A DNA stretch of 64,000 nt from Casuarius casuarius (lineage: Eukaryota > Chordata > Aves > Casuariiformes > Casuariidae). Each line of letters starts with the position of its first letter. The first letter of the stretch is position 1. The position numbers were made by a program, and so were the translations under genes. Below are positions 35,801 to 47,800 of this stretch, piece by piece. Under the pieces are notes generated by a model. The model searched no databases and was not told the origin of the DNA. It saw only the letters and a program-made list of their open reading frames with translations. Location of the stretch: NCBI GenBank assembly GCA_003342895.1, contig PTFA01000005.1, positions 1,150,654-1,214,653 on the forward strand. Direction: 5' to 3'.

Positions 35801-38800
35801 AAGAAAGGAAAGACAAGAGAAAAACAGAATCAAAGAAATGTGGGGGAAAAGGAGAAAAAAATGGCATGTAAATCATAGAGCTCCTCTGTCTCAGGGAACT
35901 GCATCATACTACAATGTGTCTTGCAGAGGTTTGGGAACTAGCATAAAGTTAAAAACTTTGTAGAAAGGCTGTTCCTCTCAGTGGTGCACCAGGCAGTTGC
36001 CTTATAACAGCCGCACATGCCATCTTAGGTAACAGGTCAGTTGTGTCTGTATGTTGCGCTGGTTGTATACTGCACAGTGCTGGCTGTTGTGAGTCTTTCN
36101 GAGCCCTGTAATGCACAGGGGTAGACAAGCCCAGAAAGAGAAATGAGGATAGTGTATGACCAAGCTGAGATCGCTGCAGTTGCCAGTGGGGACCTGCCCT
36201 CCAGGATTTGCTTGAATGATGCAATCAACTCTTGGAAAGCTGCTGCCAAGGGCATAGGTGTCATTTTGAGGCAAGTGACCCTAGAAAGGGAGCATGACTT
36301 TGTGCAGAGCACAAGGACAGGACAAGGCCAGGAGTCTTTCCAGGGCTCTTCATCCCTGTCCCCCTCCTCCCCTTTTTTGCACACTTTTTTCCCCATTTCC
36401 CGTTTTTTCCCTGCAGACCCTGACATTCTGAATGGAGTTTACATGTCAGAAGCCTTGAATCCTATTTTTGTGGACAATTTTGAAAGGGACCCCACACTGA
36501 CCTGGCAGTACTTTGGCAGCTCCACTGGGTTCTTCAGGCTTTACCCAGGTAAAAGAGGAAATACCTGCTCAGCTCTTCCAGCTCAAAGCATGAGTGTTGC
36601 AGGAAAGGTAATGTGCTGTGAAAGAGCCCAGTATGGGAAGCTTTGGCATAGAGTGTCCCCATGAAGGGTCGTGTGCAGTGAACAAAAAGACTTGATGCAC
36701 ACACCTCTGCCACTTAGGCAAAGGAAGAGCATCCACGGCAGACATAAACCCTTATTTCTTATGTGGACTAGCCTCCCAGGTATGTTGCACTTGTGGCCCC
36801 AGAGGCATCTGCTTGCTGAGGTGTGCTTCAGGCAGACTGCCCTCTAGAAAAGCTCACAAAACACCATGATGGGGTCTTCAGATCTCTCAGACTGGATTTG
36901 GAAGTTGCACAACAGCTCCCAGGCTCACTCTCCTATGATTTTTAGCTGCAGCTACAGCACCACAGTGTCTCTCTGTCTTCAAGACCACACGTGCCAGATG
37001 CAGCTGAGCAGCCTGACTTGCTATCCCCTCACCAGCTGTGAGTGGCATGTAAGGTCACAGAGTGAGAGGGAGGATCCATGCCATGCCATGGCATATCCAT
37101 GCCATATTGGAGGACCCCACAAGATCCTCTGCAGCTGTAACTTGGCCTTGCTGTCAGATGGCTCTCGTGCCCTTGTTGTGTGACCTGTCACGTGCCGTAG
37201 AAGAGGAAAGTAGAGAGGACAGTGACAGAACCTTTAGTAGAGAATCAGGGACATGTCCCTATCTCTGCTGCTTTTTATGCTTATCCTTTTCTCCTTCTTG
37301 AAGAGAAAAGATGTTGTTGAGAACTACATCAAAATGGCAGAAAGCTTAAAGTGTAACTGCTCCCCAAATCTGAATAGATTTTACAGGCGCCAGCCAATGC
37401 TAGGTATATTTTGAATAGAAATTCAATTAACAGTTTACTGAGAACTGCCAAAGACCATGCAGCTCTGCTTCCATTTCTGCAGAATGGCAATTGCTACTGC
37501 TGGCCGGACTTGTGTCACCCTGCAGGTTCTCAGCAGTGAATAACAGGAGCGCTGGTGCCTGGGGAGCAGGGAGCAGGTGCCTGTTTCTGTGTGTTGATTT
37601 TTCCTTTTGCTGCTCTCGTCAGGAATAAAATGGTTACCAGATGAGAATGGAGTCATCTCCTTCGACTGTAGGAATCGCGGCTGGTAAGACTTTAGGAGAA
37701 ACTTGGTCAAACCATTTTTCTGCCTTTCTTGCTCCCTCCTTTCCATCCTCTTCCCTGATGTGGACAACAGGTAGCAGAACAGCAAGGGAACAGACCTTGC
37801 CTGGTGACACCTTGGTGAGGCAGCTGATCAGCAGCTGCTGCCCCGTGCTGCTCCTGGGAGAGCTAAAGGGTACATGAACTGAGGCAATACCAGGTTAGAG
37901 GGTCTGGCTTATCACCTGCAGTGCCACCTTTCTGTACAGGCATTAACATGTACCAAACGGAAATTACCACAAATGTTTCCTTCCTCTATCCCATCCTTGT
38001 TATAATTTTGCAACCAGAGAGTTGGGGCTGTTCAGACTCTGGGAATGTGGGGCACTTATTCAATCTATTCAGCATGTCTAAAGGATGGTTTAGCAGTTGT
38101 CACTCTCAGTGGTATCTGGACTTAGGTCTGTAGCAGGCCCAGCACTCATCAATGCAGCAAATGAGACACTGGGGCCAATGGGGCAACAAGGTAGGGCCCT
38201 GCCCCAACCTCACACCTTTTTGCATTGGGGTACCACATCAGATCCCCAGCCCAACACTGCCAGATAGCTGCGCTCTCAGTACATGTTATACTGGGGCCTG
38301 TGTTCATCCTGCTTCAGCGTATTCCTCTTCTTATAAAGGTACATCCAAGCAGCTACCTCTCCCAAAGATATTGTAATTATTGTGGACGTCAGCGGGAGCA
38401 TGAAGGGCCTGCGGATGACCATTGCTAAACACACCATCATCACTATTTTAGATACCCTGGGAGAAAATGACTTTGTCAACATCATTGCAGTAAGTATGTC
38501 TCATTTCCAGTGCAGAGTTGTACTTTGCTAAGGGCACATGAGGGACAAAAGACAGGCATTACAGTGGTGTAACTACAACACTTATTATCCATGTTGGATG
38601 AAGGATTAAAATGAATTATCCCTGAAGTCAGCTCCACGTGATCAGTAGGGCGGCTGCTAAGTCATTTCATTCCCTCTATGAAGGATGTCAGCTGCATCTT
38701 TTTGCTTAGGATGTGACTGCAACAGATAATGAAGTGCTGTAAAGAGATATCTGAGCTAACAGGGACCTTAGCTAGTAAATTCACATAGCAGAGCAGAGCA

Positions 38801-41800
38801 TAGCACTGTGCTTTGGGTCAGAAGTGGTATAACCCTAAGCATAATGTTTCCAAGTCAGGAAATTACTGCCATGTGCCATTTTGTGCACCAGTTAAGGCTG
38901 GAATCCAGTTCAGGGCCAATTTGCAAAGCCCTGTATAGAGTTTGATCAGGTTGCGTAGGAGTTACTCTCTCCCTCTTTATGACCATGGCCAGTATGAGGG
39001 TGGGCTTGTTACTNGCAGAGGACAAGCAACACTGACCACAGAAAGCAAAACTTTTACACGACCCACATCAATACTGGCGGGGGTTGTGCCAAGTTAAAGG
39101 CAAATGGCAGCTCACCCCATAATTTTCAAAGCTAATTCAAGCATTGCCTCTGTCCTCATGCCTTCCAACACAAGTTTGTATGAGCATGATCGCCAAGATA
39201 CAGTCTACTTTCTGTTGATAGCTTCTCTTTATGCAAGACAGTTAGAAACTCCAGTGGTGACAGCTCTGTCTTTATATAGATGGCTGCATGGAGGAGTGAA
39301 CAGTGTTGGCAGAGAATGGAAGGGAAGTCGTTAAGGAGCTGGAAAGGTCTTCTGTTCTTAAAAATAAATAAATCCAGAAAGATCATATAATATGTACTTC
39401 TTTATTGCAATTACATCAGGAACCTACTGTCTCAGACACTTTATAGTCTGATCTAAGCTTCTGTTCATAAACTGAGCCTTGGTAACCATCTGTGCCTCAT
39501 AGCCCATGGTAAAATATACTCATCTGGACCTTAGTGAAAGAGGCTTACACTAGTATGTTTTGCCTCATGTCTAGCAGCATACACCACTGATTATCACAGT
39601 TAGCTGATGTGTGGTAACTTCATCAGTTGTCATCATTCAGCCATGTGTCAGACACATCAGAGCTTAGGCTAAAGTCATTTGCAAGGTTCAGCTGATGGCT
39701 GGGGACTCACAACATCTCCAGAAGTCAAAAGTATCTGCAAATAGCGCTGGAAGCGAGGCCAGGAGCACAAGCTAGTAGGGTAGGGAGAACTCTGGGATGT
39801 CTGAGTGAAAAAAACATTAGTTTTGTACATGTGGATGTGCCCAGATGGAACTTAGCAAAAAATAATTAACACAAAAAACCCAGGATTTATCAAAATTACA
39901 ATTTGCCATGATCACTGCATACAATTCTAAAGGGAAAATGAATAAAGTAGCATAATACTCATTACTGTTCTTCTGAATGTCCACTTATGAATCCTAGTTT
40001 CTTGTTTTTTTCCCCTCTTCCCCCATTATAATCCCTTTGTTTTCATTCTGTCTTTGCAGTACAATGATTATGTTCATTTTATTGAGCCCTGTTTTAAGGG
40101 TATCCTGGTCCAAGCAGACAGAGATAACAGAGAGGTGAGTACCAGACTCCTATTGATACTACTACGTTAGCGCTCTCAGTATAGTAAGAACACAGGGTTA
40201 GGATGCTATGGAATGAAATTCTAGGGACAGGAAACAACTATCTCCCAAAAGCATGTGGTTTGTATTTCAGAAACAGGCTCCAATGCAGTGGCGTGTCCTG
40301 GCTCCTTGGTATGCCTTTGCCTACACAGAGCTGCTGTAATATCAGGTCAGCTGGCAACAACCAGCTTCCCTAGGTCCCGACACACTTTGCACCACCTTTG
40401 CTGGAGCACGAGCAAACCTACCATGGAAAAACTGCAAGCAGAAGGCAAAGATTCTCTGAAACCCCATGTTCTCAGCCCTCAGAAAGGAGAAAAATCAGCC
40501 CTTTTCCAGTGAATGCATTCTCAGCCTGGCCTGACCTTCTGCCAGGGTACTTTCCCAGCAGGCTTTCTGTGACTAGAGGTTCTGCTGCTCCGATCCAGGA
40601 AGGCTCAGCAGCTGCAGCCCCGAGGTGGTCAGTCTGCGTCTGACTGCTCCACCGTCCTCTGGGCTGACTCGTATTTTTAGCTCTTAGATTTTTTTTTCTT
40701 CCTTTCCCTGTGTGTATTAATACAATGGAGTAGCACATCCTCACACGGCCCGTTCCATGTGTTCAACAAGCAGCTTTCTCTCCAAGGTTCTTTCCCAGCT
40801 TAGCTCTGTGTCACAGAGGGTGATGTCTCAGCAGAGTTTCTCAAAGGATCCTGCAGCCTTTTAGGAAAAAAAGACAATGAAGAATGCTGTCCATCTTGTG
40901 GGTTTCTCTCTGAGGGTTTCATTTACAACCAAATCAGGGCAAATTAATATCTAACCAATTTCCAGGTTACCCTTTTCTCTCCCTGTCCACAAAAGTGCCC
41001 TGCCTGACACCTGGAACTCATCGCTGCCTTTCTGTCTCTCTTCTTGCCAGCACTTTAAGCAGCTGGTGGATGAACTGCAAGCAAAAGGAGTGGGGACTGT
41101 GAACAAGGCCTTGACAGAGTCCTTCAAAATCCTGAGGGAGGTAAGAGAATCATGCAAGGTGCACATGCCCCTGGCCCACCTCACCATTCCCCTCTGCTTC
41201 CAACAACCAGCACAGCCGTTGCAGCACTGCAGGGCAAAGCGGTGTGAGCTGGTCTCAGGGGCCCTGAATTCGCAGCGAGCAGGGGCAAGCTGGTTTTAGA
41301 GATGCTCTGGTTTGCGCATAACACCCGGGGGCAGCTGATTGCTGCCATAGAGGACAGCAGCATGGGTAGGGTTGGGCAGTGAGCTGCCAGGCAGGAGCAA
41401 CGCTTGCGGGCAGGGGACTCAAGATCCTCATGGACTTTAAATGGGAGGGAAGTTTTTGTTTTCTCCTGCAGTCAGTCTCATGTTTTCTGTGAGAGTTAGA
41501 GGGGCAGGGATCTGCTCTTGTGTGCACCAGGAATAATCACGGGTAATTCAGCAGAAGTTGGTCAGGCTATGGCCTTGTGTTTCCTTAATAAGCCCACAGC
41601 CTGGCCTTGGCCCAAGCTGCTCTCGAGGAGTGCAGTGCAACTCCTGCTGCTAACGACTGCAGATCCCAGCCTGGGGCTGAGGGGATGGTGCCTGTGGGGA
41701 TGGTGCCTGCGGCGGGGGGGGCCACTGTGCTCATCAGCGTGAATACTGCTGATAGCGTGGGGATGGAGATACCTTGATTATTGATGTTGGCAATAAAATG

Positions 41801-44800
41801 TAACTGATAAGTTCAAGGCAATAATTCTGATCTTATGATTGGAATTACGTTACTTATGTAATGTTATTAGTGAGTCTCAGTAAGTAGGTTATGATGAAGA
41901 CATGAAAGATTATTCTCAGTCTTCAGATTTATTTGAATATTACTCTTCTGAGGATCAGGGCTCTTATTCATACAGAAGAAACCATAGGTACAGGGGAATT
42001 AATCAAAGTCAGTGTCATCATGTCCTGTGATAAGATTCTTAAATGCTCCATTGCCTTATGTGAACAACTGGTTTATGTGAACAATCCTCAGTGTCCTGGA
42101 GGTAAACATATGACTGAACTCTGTTTCTTAAGGAATGTTAACACAAAAAGGACCAAGAACTCATCTGAACCCTACCACCACTTTATTGCACCATCTACAG
42201 TGGGGTAGGCAGGTAGATGTCAATGCCTTTGCTGACAGAAATAAGTACATGGTATGATGCTAGCAGCCATAATGATGACGTTGATGCTAAAAGTACCAGA
42301 GGTGTTGGACACCCTGGGAAAGATTCTCTGCTCTTAATTGTTTTGCAAACCGTAAGTTTAAGTTCATTGGCTATGGTAAAGTTGTTCTTGACCTATTCTA
42401 GTGCAAGTACTGGCAGAATTGTACCCCATGATGGCAGTAGCTGAGCTGTCTTGTCAGTGCTTACACAGCCATGATGAATTTAATGGCAATCTGAGAATAG
42501 TAGTGTAGCATTGTCACTGTAGTAATAAGATGGCAACACTCCTAGTAGTAATGATTCAGTATCTTTTGGGAAAGACAGTGACTGAAGAGATCAGGGAAGC
42601 AGTACTGGTATAAAGCTAGAATCCATTACACACACTAGATCTCTGCTAGATTCATCTAAATACAACTTTACATTTTTATGACAAAATTAATTTTACCTTT
42701 GAAAGATTAGGAGCCTACACAGGCCTGAGTTCTATAAATCAGAATACTTAAACAGAGAATCTATTTCTTAATATCTAATGTAGCACTGGTTATCTACGAT
42801 GACAATGGATTAAAGAGGAAGACTCTCTCTCAGCCAGCATAACTTTGAAGGTCCCAGGAAGAAGGGAGTATAGGCCTAAAGAAGGTCTGTTTGCCCCAGC
42901 TGAAATGGCTGTACTAGGCATAGACATCGAAATGGGTTTGGTTCCACTGATGAGACCTCACATCTCCTTTCCGGCAAGCTTGGCCCACCCATAGACTTCT
43001 GACAATCTCACCCACTAGATCAGGCAAGCCTCCAGAAGGCAGGATCATTATAAAATCCTGTGTACTTTGAGCCAGGGATGTGCATGGGAAATGGAAGGTA
43101 CATGGTGGAAAGCTGAGACTGAGGAAAAAAGTTTTCATCTGACGTAGTCAGCACAAAAATACCTCCAGAAAGAGACTGATGTGCATGCAGCCCAGTGGAT
43201 TAACATCAATCCACTGCAGTAACAGAGAAGCAGCTTCTCTTTGGCAGACAGAAAATATTTTTCCTCTCTACTCAGTATCCAAAATGCAGTGAAAAATGTA
43301 AGTAGAAATCACTTATCTTGATCCTTGTTGATCCTGCCTTATCTAATAAGGTCAAGGTGGTGAGATTACTACTAGACACTACAGCAACCAGTGGTAATAA
43401 AACCTCCTAACATTATTTACTCCAAAGGTGAGATGCCACTTACCTCCTGTCTTTCATTATCACCCCAATTCTGAGGAGAGGGTAACTGATTGAGACATTT
43501 CAGCATCCTTGCCTTGGACATCTGCAGACAAGGAAAGGTCATTGTCTTTCTCCTCTTTACACCTTGGGAGCTGCTGGCTCAGGGTGCACTCAGGTGCTGA
43601 ATCACTCATCCAGTTGATGACATGATTCCTGGAAACCACTGTGCTGTCTCTGCTGTCTGCAGGACCTCTGACAAATATGGTTCAAGCAGACAAAATCAGG
43701 AGCAGCGCAGAGAGCGGCACCAGAAATGTCTGCTGCACCTATATTGACACGATTAAAGAATTAGGCACAGTCACTCAGGTAGGGCTACAAAAGCTCCTCA
43801 GCAAGCAGAACAGTGCTGTTGCCCATTTCATGGTAGTATGAAAGTCCAGAAACAGGAATTTTCAAAAATTTGTTATGGGGGGTGCAGGGAGCGTGGAATG
43901 GAGCTATGGAAACACATCTCCTCTGTCCAGCTTTCCTTTCCCAGTAACACTGATTGCAGCCTTCTCGGAGTGTGACAGTAGGGAGCCCATCCACCAGAGC
44001 ATGGACTATGGCTGTCTCATCTTTAGCAAACTGGAGCCTAAAAACAAGGTTGCTGAAGCCATCAGCTGGGAGTCTTTTTCACAGTCAGCCGTGGAAGGGC
44101 TGCACGAACAGCAGAAGGCTACAGGATCTCTTCAGTCACTTCACAGTATCATCCCAGGATTTCAGTCTCGCTGATGACATTTAGAAGAGACTGAGATCAC
44201 GTCTCAGGACACATGTGGCAGCCCCAGGGGCTGGATTTACACAGGCACACCACTGTAGAAACACCCCTGTTACTCTGCAGCAGCCTTCCCAGAACTGTCA
44301 CCTGCCTGGAAAGGGCTCAGCTGGAGAGTGCCTCCTTACCATCAGCTGGAGGACCCAAGGCTCTGCAAATACCACAGCCAGCCTCCTTCAGGCAAAACAG
44401 CACCTCCAAGTGTGCACATGTTTTAAAGACTCTCTGAAATCTTCTCTTAGAGCTGGTCAGATCAATATCAATAATAAAGGAGGGAAAGGGTTTGCATCAG
44501 AGAGTCCTGAAACAAATCTGAGGATGGTGCTGCTGCAGTCTCACAGGTAAGGTGTGCAGCTGAGCTGGAGGGCAGCAGGGAGAAGGGGGAACTTTGGAAA
44601 TAGCAAACCCCTTCCCATCAGACAAAACTCCCATTCTCAGCCTGTAATTGTGCCTGTTCCTCACAGACTGTCCTGTTACGCAATAGGCAAGAGAAGAAAA
44701 ACAAAAATTGCTACATCGCACTGATGAAATGGACATTGCTGATTACAATAGACAACCAGTAATATTATCTATAATGAAAGTGACTGCAAAATTTCCTTGG

Positions 44801-47800
44801 TAATTTGTTCCTAGTCCAATTGCTCGTAGAATTAATAGCCCAACAGCAACCTACTCAATGAGATACGAGTAGCAGAGAGGGGTTGAAGAAGAGCACAACC
44901 TCTCACCATTTTTGTGTTTCACCATTATGTTCTGGGGTGAATGGGGCATATTTTAATCTGTGATACAATTTACAGTAAAGCTCTAGGAGAACAGTTAGCC
45001 AGAGCTTCCCCTGCCATTCTCTGCCATGCTGGATGAGCCACTTAAACTCTCTATTCCAATTTAGCCACATACCGAGTAGTTTCAATCAAATTTACATCAC
45101 AGGGAAACCAGAGTGTTAAACACACATTTATAAAGCACTTCAAAATTCTCAAGCATCAAGTGCTATCTTTGAGTTCCTTTCTTGTTTTCAAGTTTTATTC
45201 TACCTCACTGCTACCTTCTCTTCTCTTCTCTTTGTTTCAACAAGCTGGGCAGGTCTTGTTCCCTTATCCTTTTCCTGCAGGATTTATAACCCTTTGTTCT
45301 GACCACTGCTCTGCTCTCAGCTGCTTCCAGTTTCCTGCCTTCTCTGAAACACTATGCTCCCAACAGTTTGCAAGTGCTGCAGCTGAGGGCTATCAAGTGC
45401 TAAGCAGAGAGGAATAATTACCTTTCTTGTTTTACACACAATAGTCCTCTTAACAGAACCTAAGACATCAGTTAGCTTTCTTTAGACACTGTCACATTGT
45501 TAATTCATATCCAGCTGATCTGCCTCTGCGGTGCTCCTTTCCAGCCAGTATTTAGTCTTCTTTTCTGTATTTGAGCCTGTGATTATCTCTTCCATTGTAA
45601 ACCAATTGTAAGTATACTTACATATTTTGGTAGCTGTGCCACATATATGTGTGTATGTACATATATATATGCAAACACACTCACACACCCCTAGTCCTGA
45701 GAGCCATATATATGTTCATATGTTTGTTATATATGAATCTCNGAGGATTAGGCATTACAAAATCTCACTGTTATGGGTCCTCCTTTCTCAGGATCTACTC
45801 AGAGTAAATATGTATTTTAAAAACTGATATTTTTTGACTCTGGAGGGAAAAGGATCCCAAGTTCTGTTCTCAGAGGCCACCTTAGAATGATCTTTCCTCT
45901 TAACACTAAGCTGTTGTAATGTTACCTTGGCTCACTGCTGAACACAGAAGTGCCATAATTTATGAGGCTGATTGATTATGAGTAGGTCACTCCAAATTGA
46001 GTGTAGGTGGGAAAGCGGTGAAACTGGTACTAAATTGGCTTTCAGTGAGATCCAAAATTCTGTGCGACTTGAGCAGAACTGACGTCATATAAAGAATGAA
46101 CCCATCTGCTCATGTAAGAAGTCAAAGGAGTTTGTACTGTCTTATGTTGTACCTGTGTGGGGAAGCACTTCCTTTGTGCACTTGCAAGAGAGCTGTGTTA
46201 CGAGTTTTTCTAGGAATGTGCTAGATGTTTAAGGTCAATTTACTCATCTAGTTTTTTCCCTTCCTGTAAAACATTTTCTGTTGATTCCCTCCCATCCTTT
46301 GGGATCTCATACAGTCTAAGNCAGGCCTCAGAACATGAAGCAAGTAGGGGACAGACTCTGCCCAGTGACAGGACAAGAGGCGATGGGCACAAACCGAAAC
46401 ACAGGAAGTTCCACTTGAATGCAAGAAAACACCTCTTTACTGTGGGGGTGGTTGAACACTGGAGCAGGTTCCTCAGAGAGGTTGTGGAGTCTCCATCCTT
46501 GGAGATATGCAAAACCTAACTGGACACAGTCCTGGGCAGCCTGCTCTAGGTGATCTTGCTTGAGCAGGGGTTTAGACCAGATGATCCCCAGAGGTGCCTT
46601 CAGACACCAACCATTCTGTGGTTCTGCAGTCCAGCAATGCCTTTGGCAGTTCTTTCCCTTCCTGATGAGCACAGTTTACTTGAATACATTCAATTACCAC
46701 CTTCTTTAACTTCATGATCCTGCCTGTAATTCCTTCCTTTTTTTGTTTCTTAGCACTTCAGTGTGTATCCAGCCAGTCATGACAATATTGGCCTTTTGAT
46801 GATGAAGCACAGAGGCCGTAAAGCCTCAGNCCTCTGTTGTTTATCATCTGGCCATGTACTCTCTTTACTCCCTTTCTTGCTTCTTATCTGAATGTTTATA
46901 AATCTTCTCCTTGATCTTGTTTACATCTTTATGGACCTGGATTTTGCAGCATATTCTTCAGGATAGGCAAGTCTCAGGGTTTCCTATTTGCCAGCTTATG
47001 CTATTTTACTTAATTCTGTTTCTCATTTCTTCATCATTGGCTTTCTGTTTCTGTCTCTACTCTTAATTCTCTCCTCAGGGGACACTCTACTGAGTTCAAA
47101 TTCCTACTAGGTCTGGAGGNCAGGGGTGGAGGGTGCTGCATTACAAGCAGGGCTGCATCCAGCTGCAGTGTGAGTGGGGCAGGAGGAGATGGAGCAAGGC
47201 TGCTCGTTCATTTGGCCAGATGTGTATCTCATTAGTCAGTGCATGCACGTGCCACTGAGCTGTGCTGGTGTTTCTCTTGCCTCCCCAGTGACTCTGTGCC
47301 AAGCTATAACTGCAAAGTAAAAGGCAATGAGCAAACAAGGGAGTACAAGAGAATATAACCTTGAATGAATTAGATCGTGCCTGTTACTCCTGGCAACATG
47401 ACCAAGCTACAGAGAAGAGTACATAGCTCAGTGCCTCATTCGCCCGCTGCAGCTGTAGCACACACCTCTTCAGACATGTCCGTTCTGTGACCATCTTGCT
47501 CTTCATTTCACCTTCTTTCAGTCAGAGCAAAGAATTATACGCAGAGCTGCCTGTGAAAAGGTCTTCAGATACTCTCAGATCATTGCTGCAGCTAGTTACG
47601 AAAGGACCTAAGAATCAGGGATTACCTCTTACTCATTTGTTTTCTAAATCTGCCTTTTAGTCACTATTTCTATGATACTGATGATCTCATTTTCCCTGTT
47701 GAAAATACTGTCTACTCCTATAATTAGGAGATTGCTGGTTGCGATATTGTATTTAATTTCTCAGTATCTCAGTATTATGAGGTCTGAAGTAACCTACATG

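Noticed and set aside
36143..36664. 173-codon + frame that looks like a single-exon gene
   Set aside because: Only 36417-36548 resembles a protein, and it is exon 6 of CACNA2D4 bounded by good splice sites. The flanks are intron that happens to be open.
37083..37094. 12-bp palindrome ATGCCATGGCAT
   Set aside because: It arises from overlapping CCATG/GCCAT repeats. Short palindromes of this kind are expected by chance in 64 kb.
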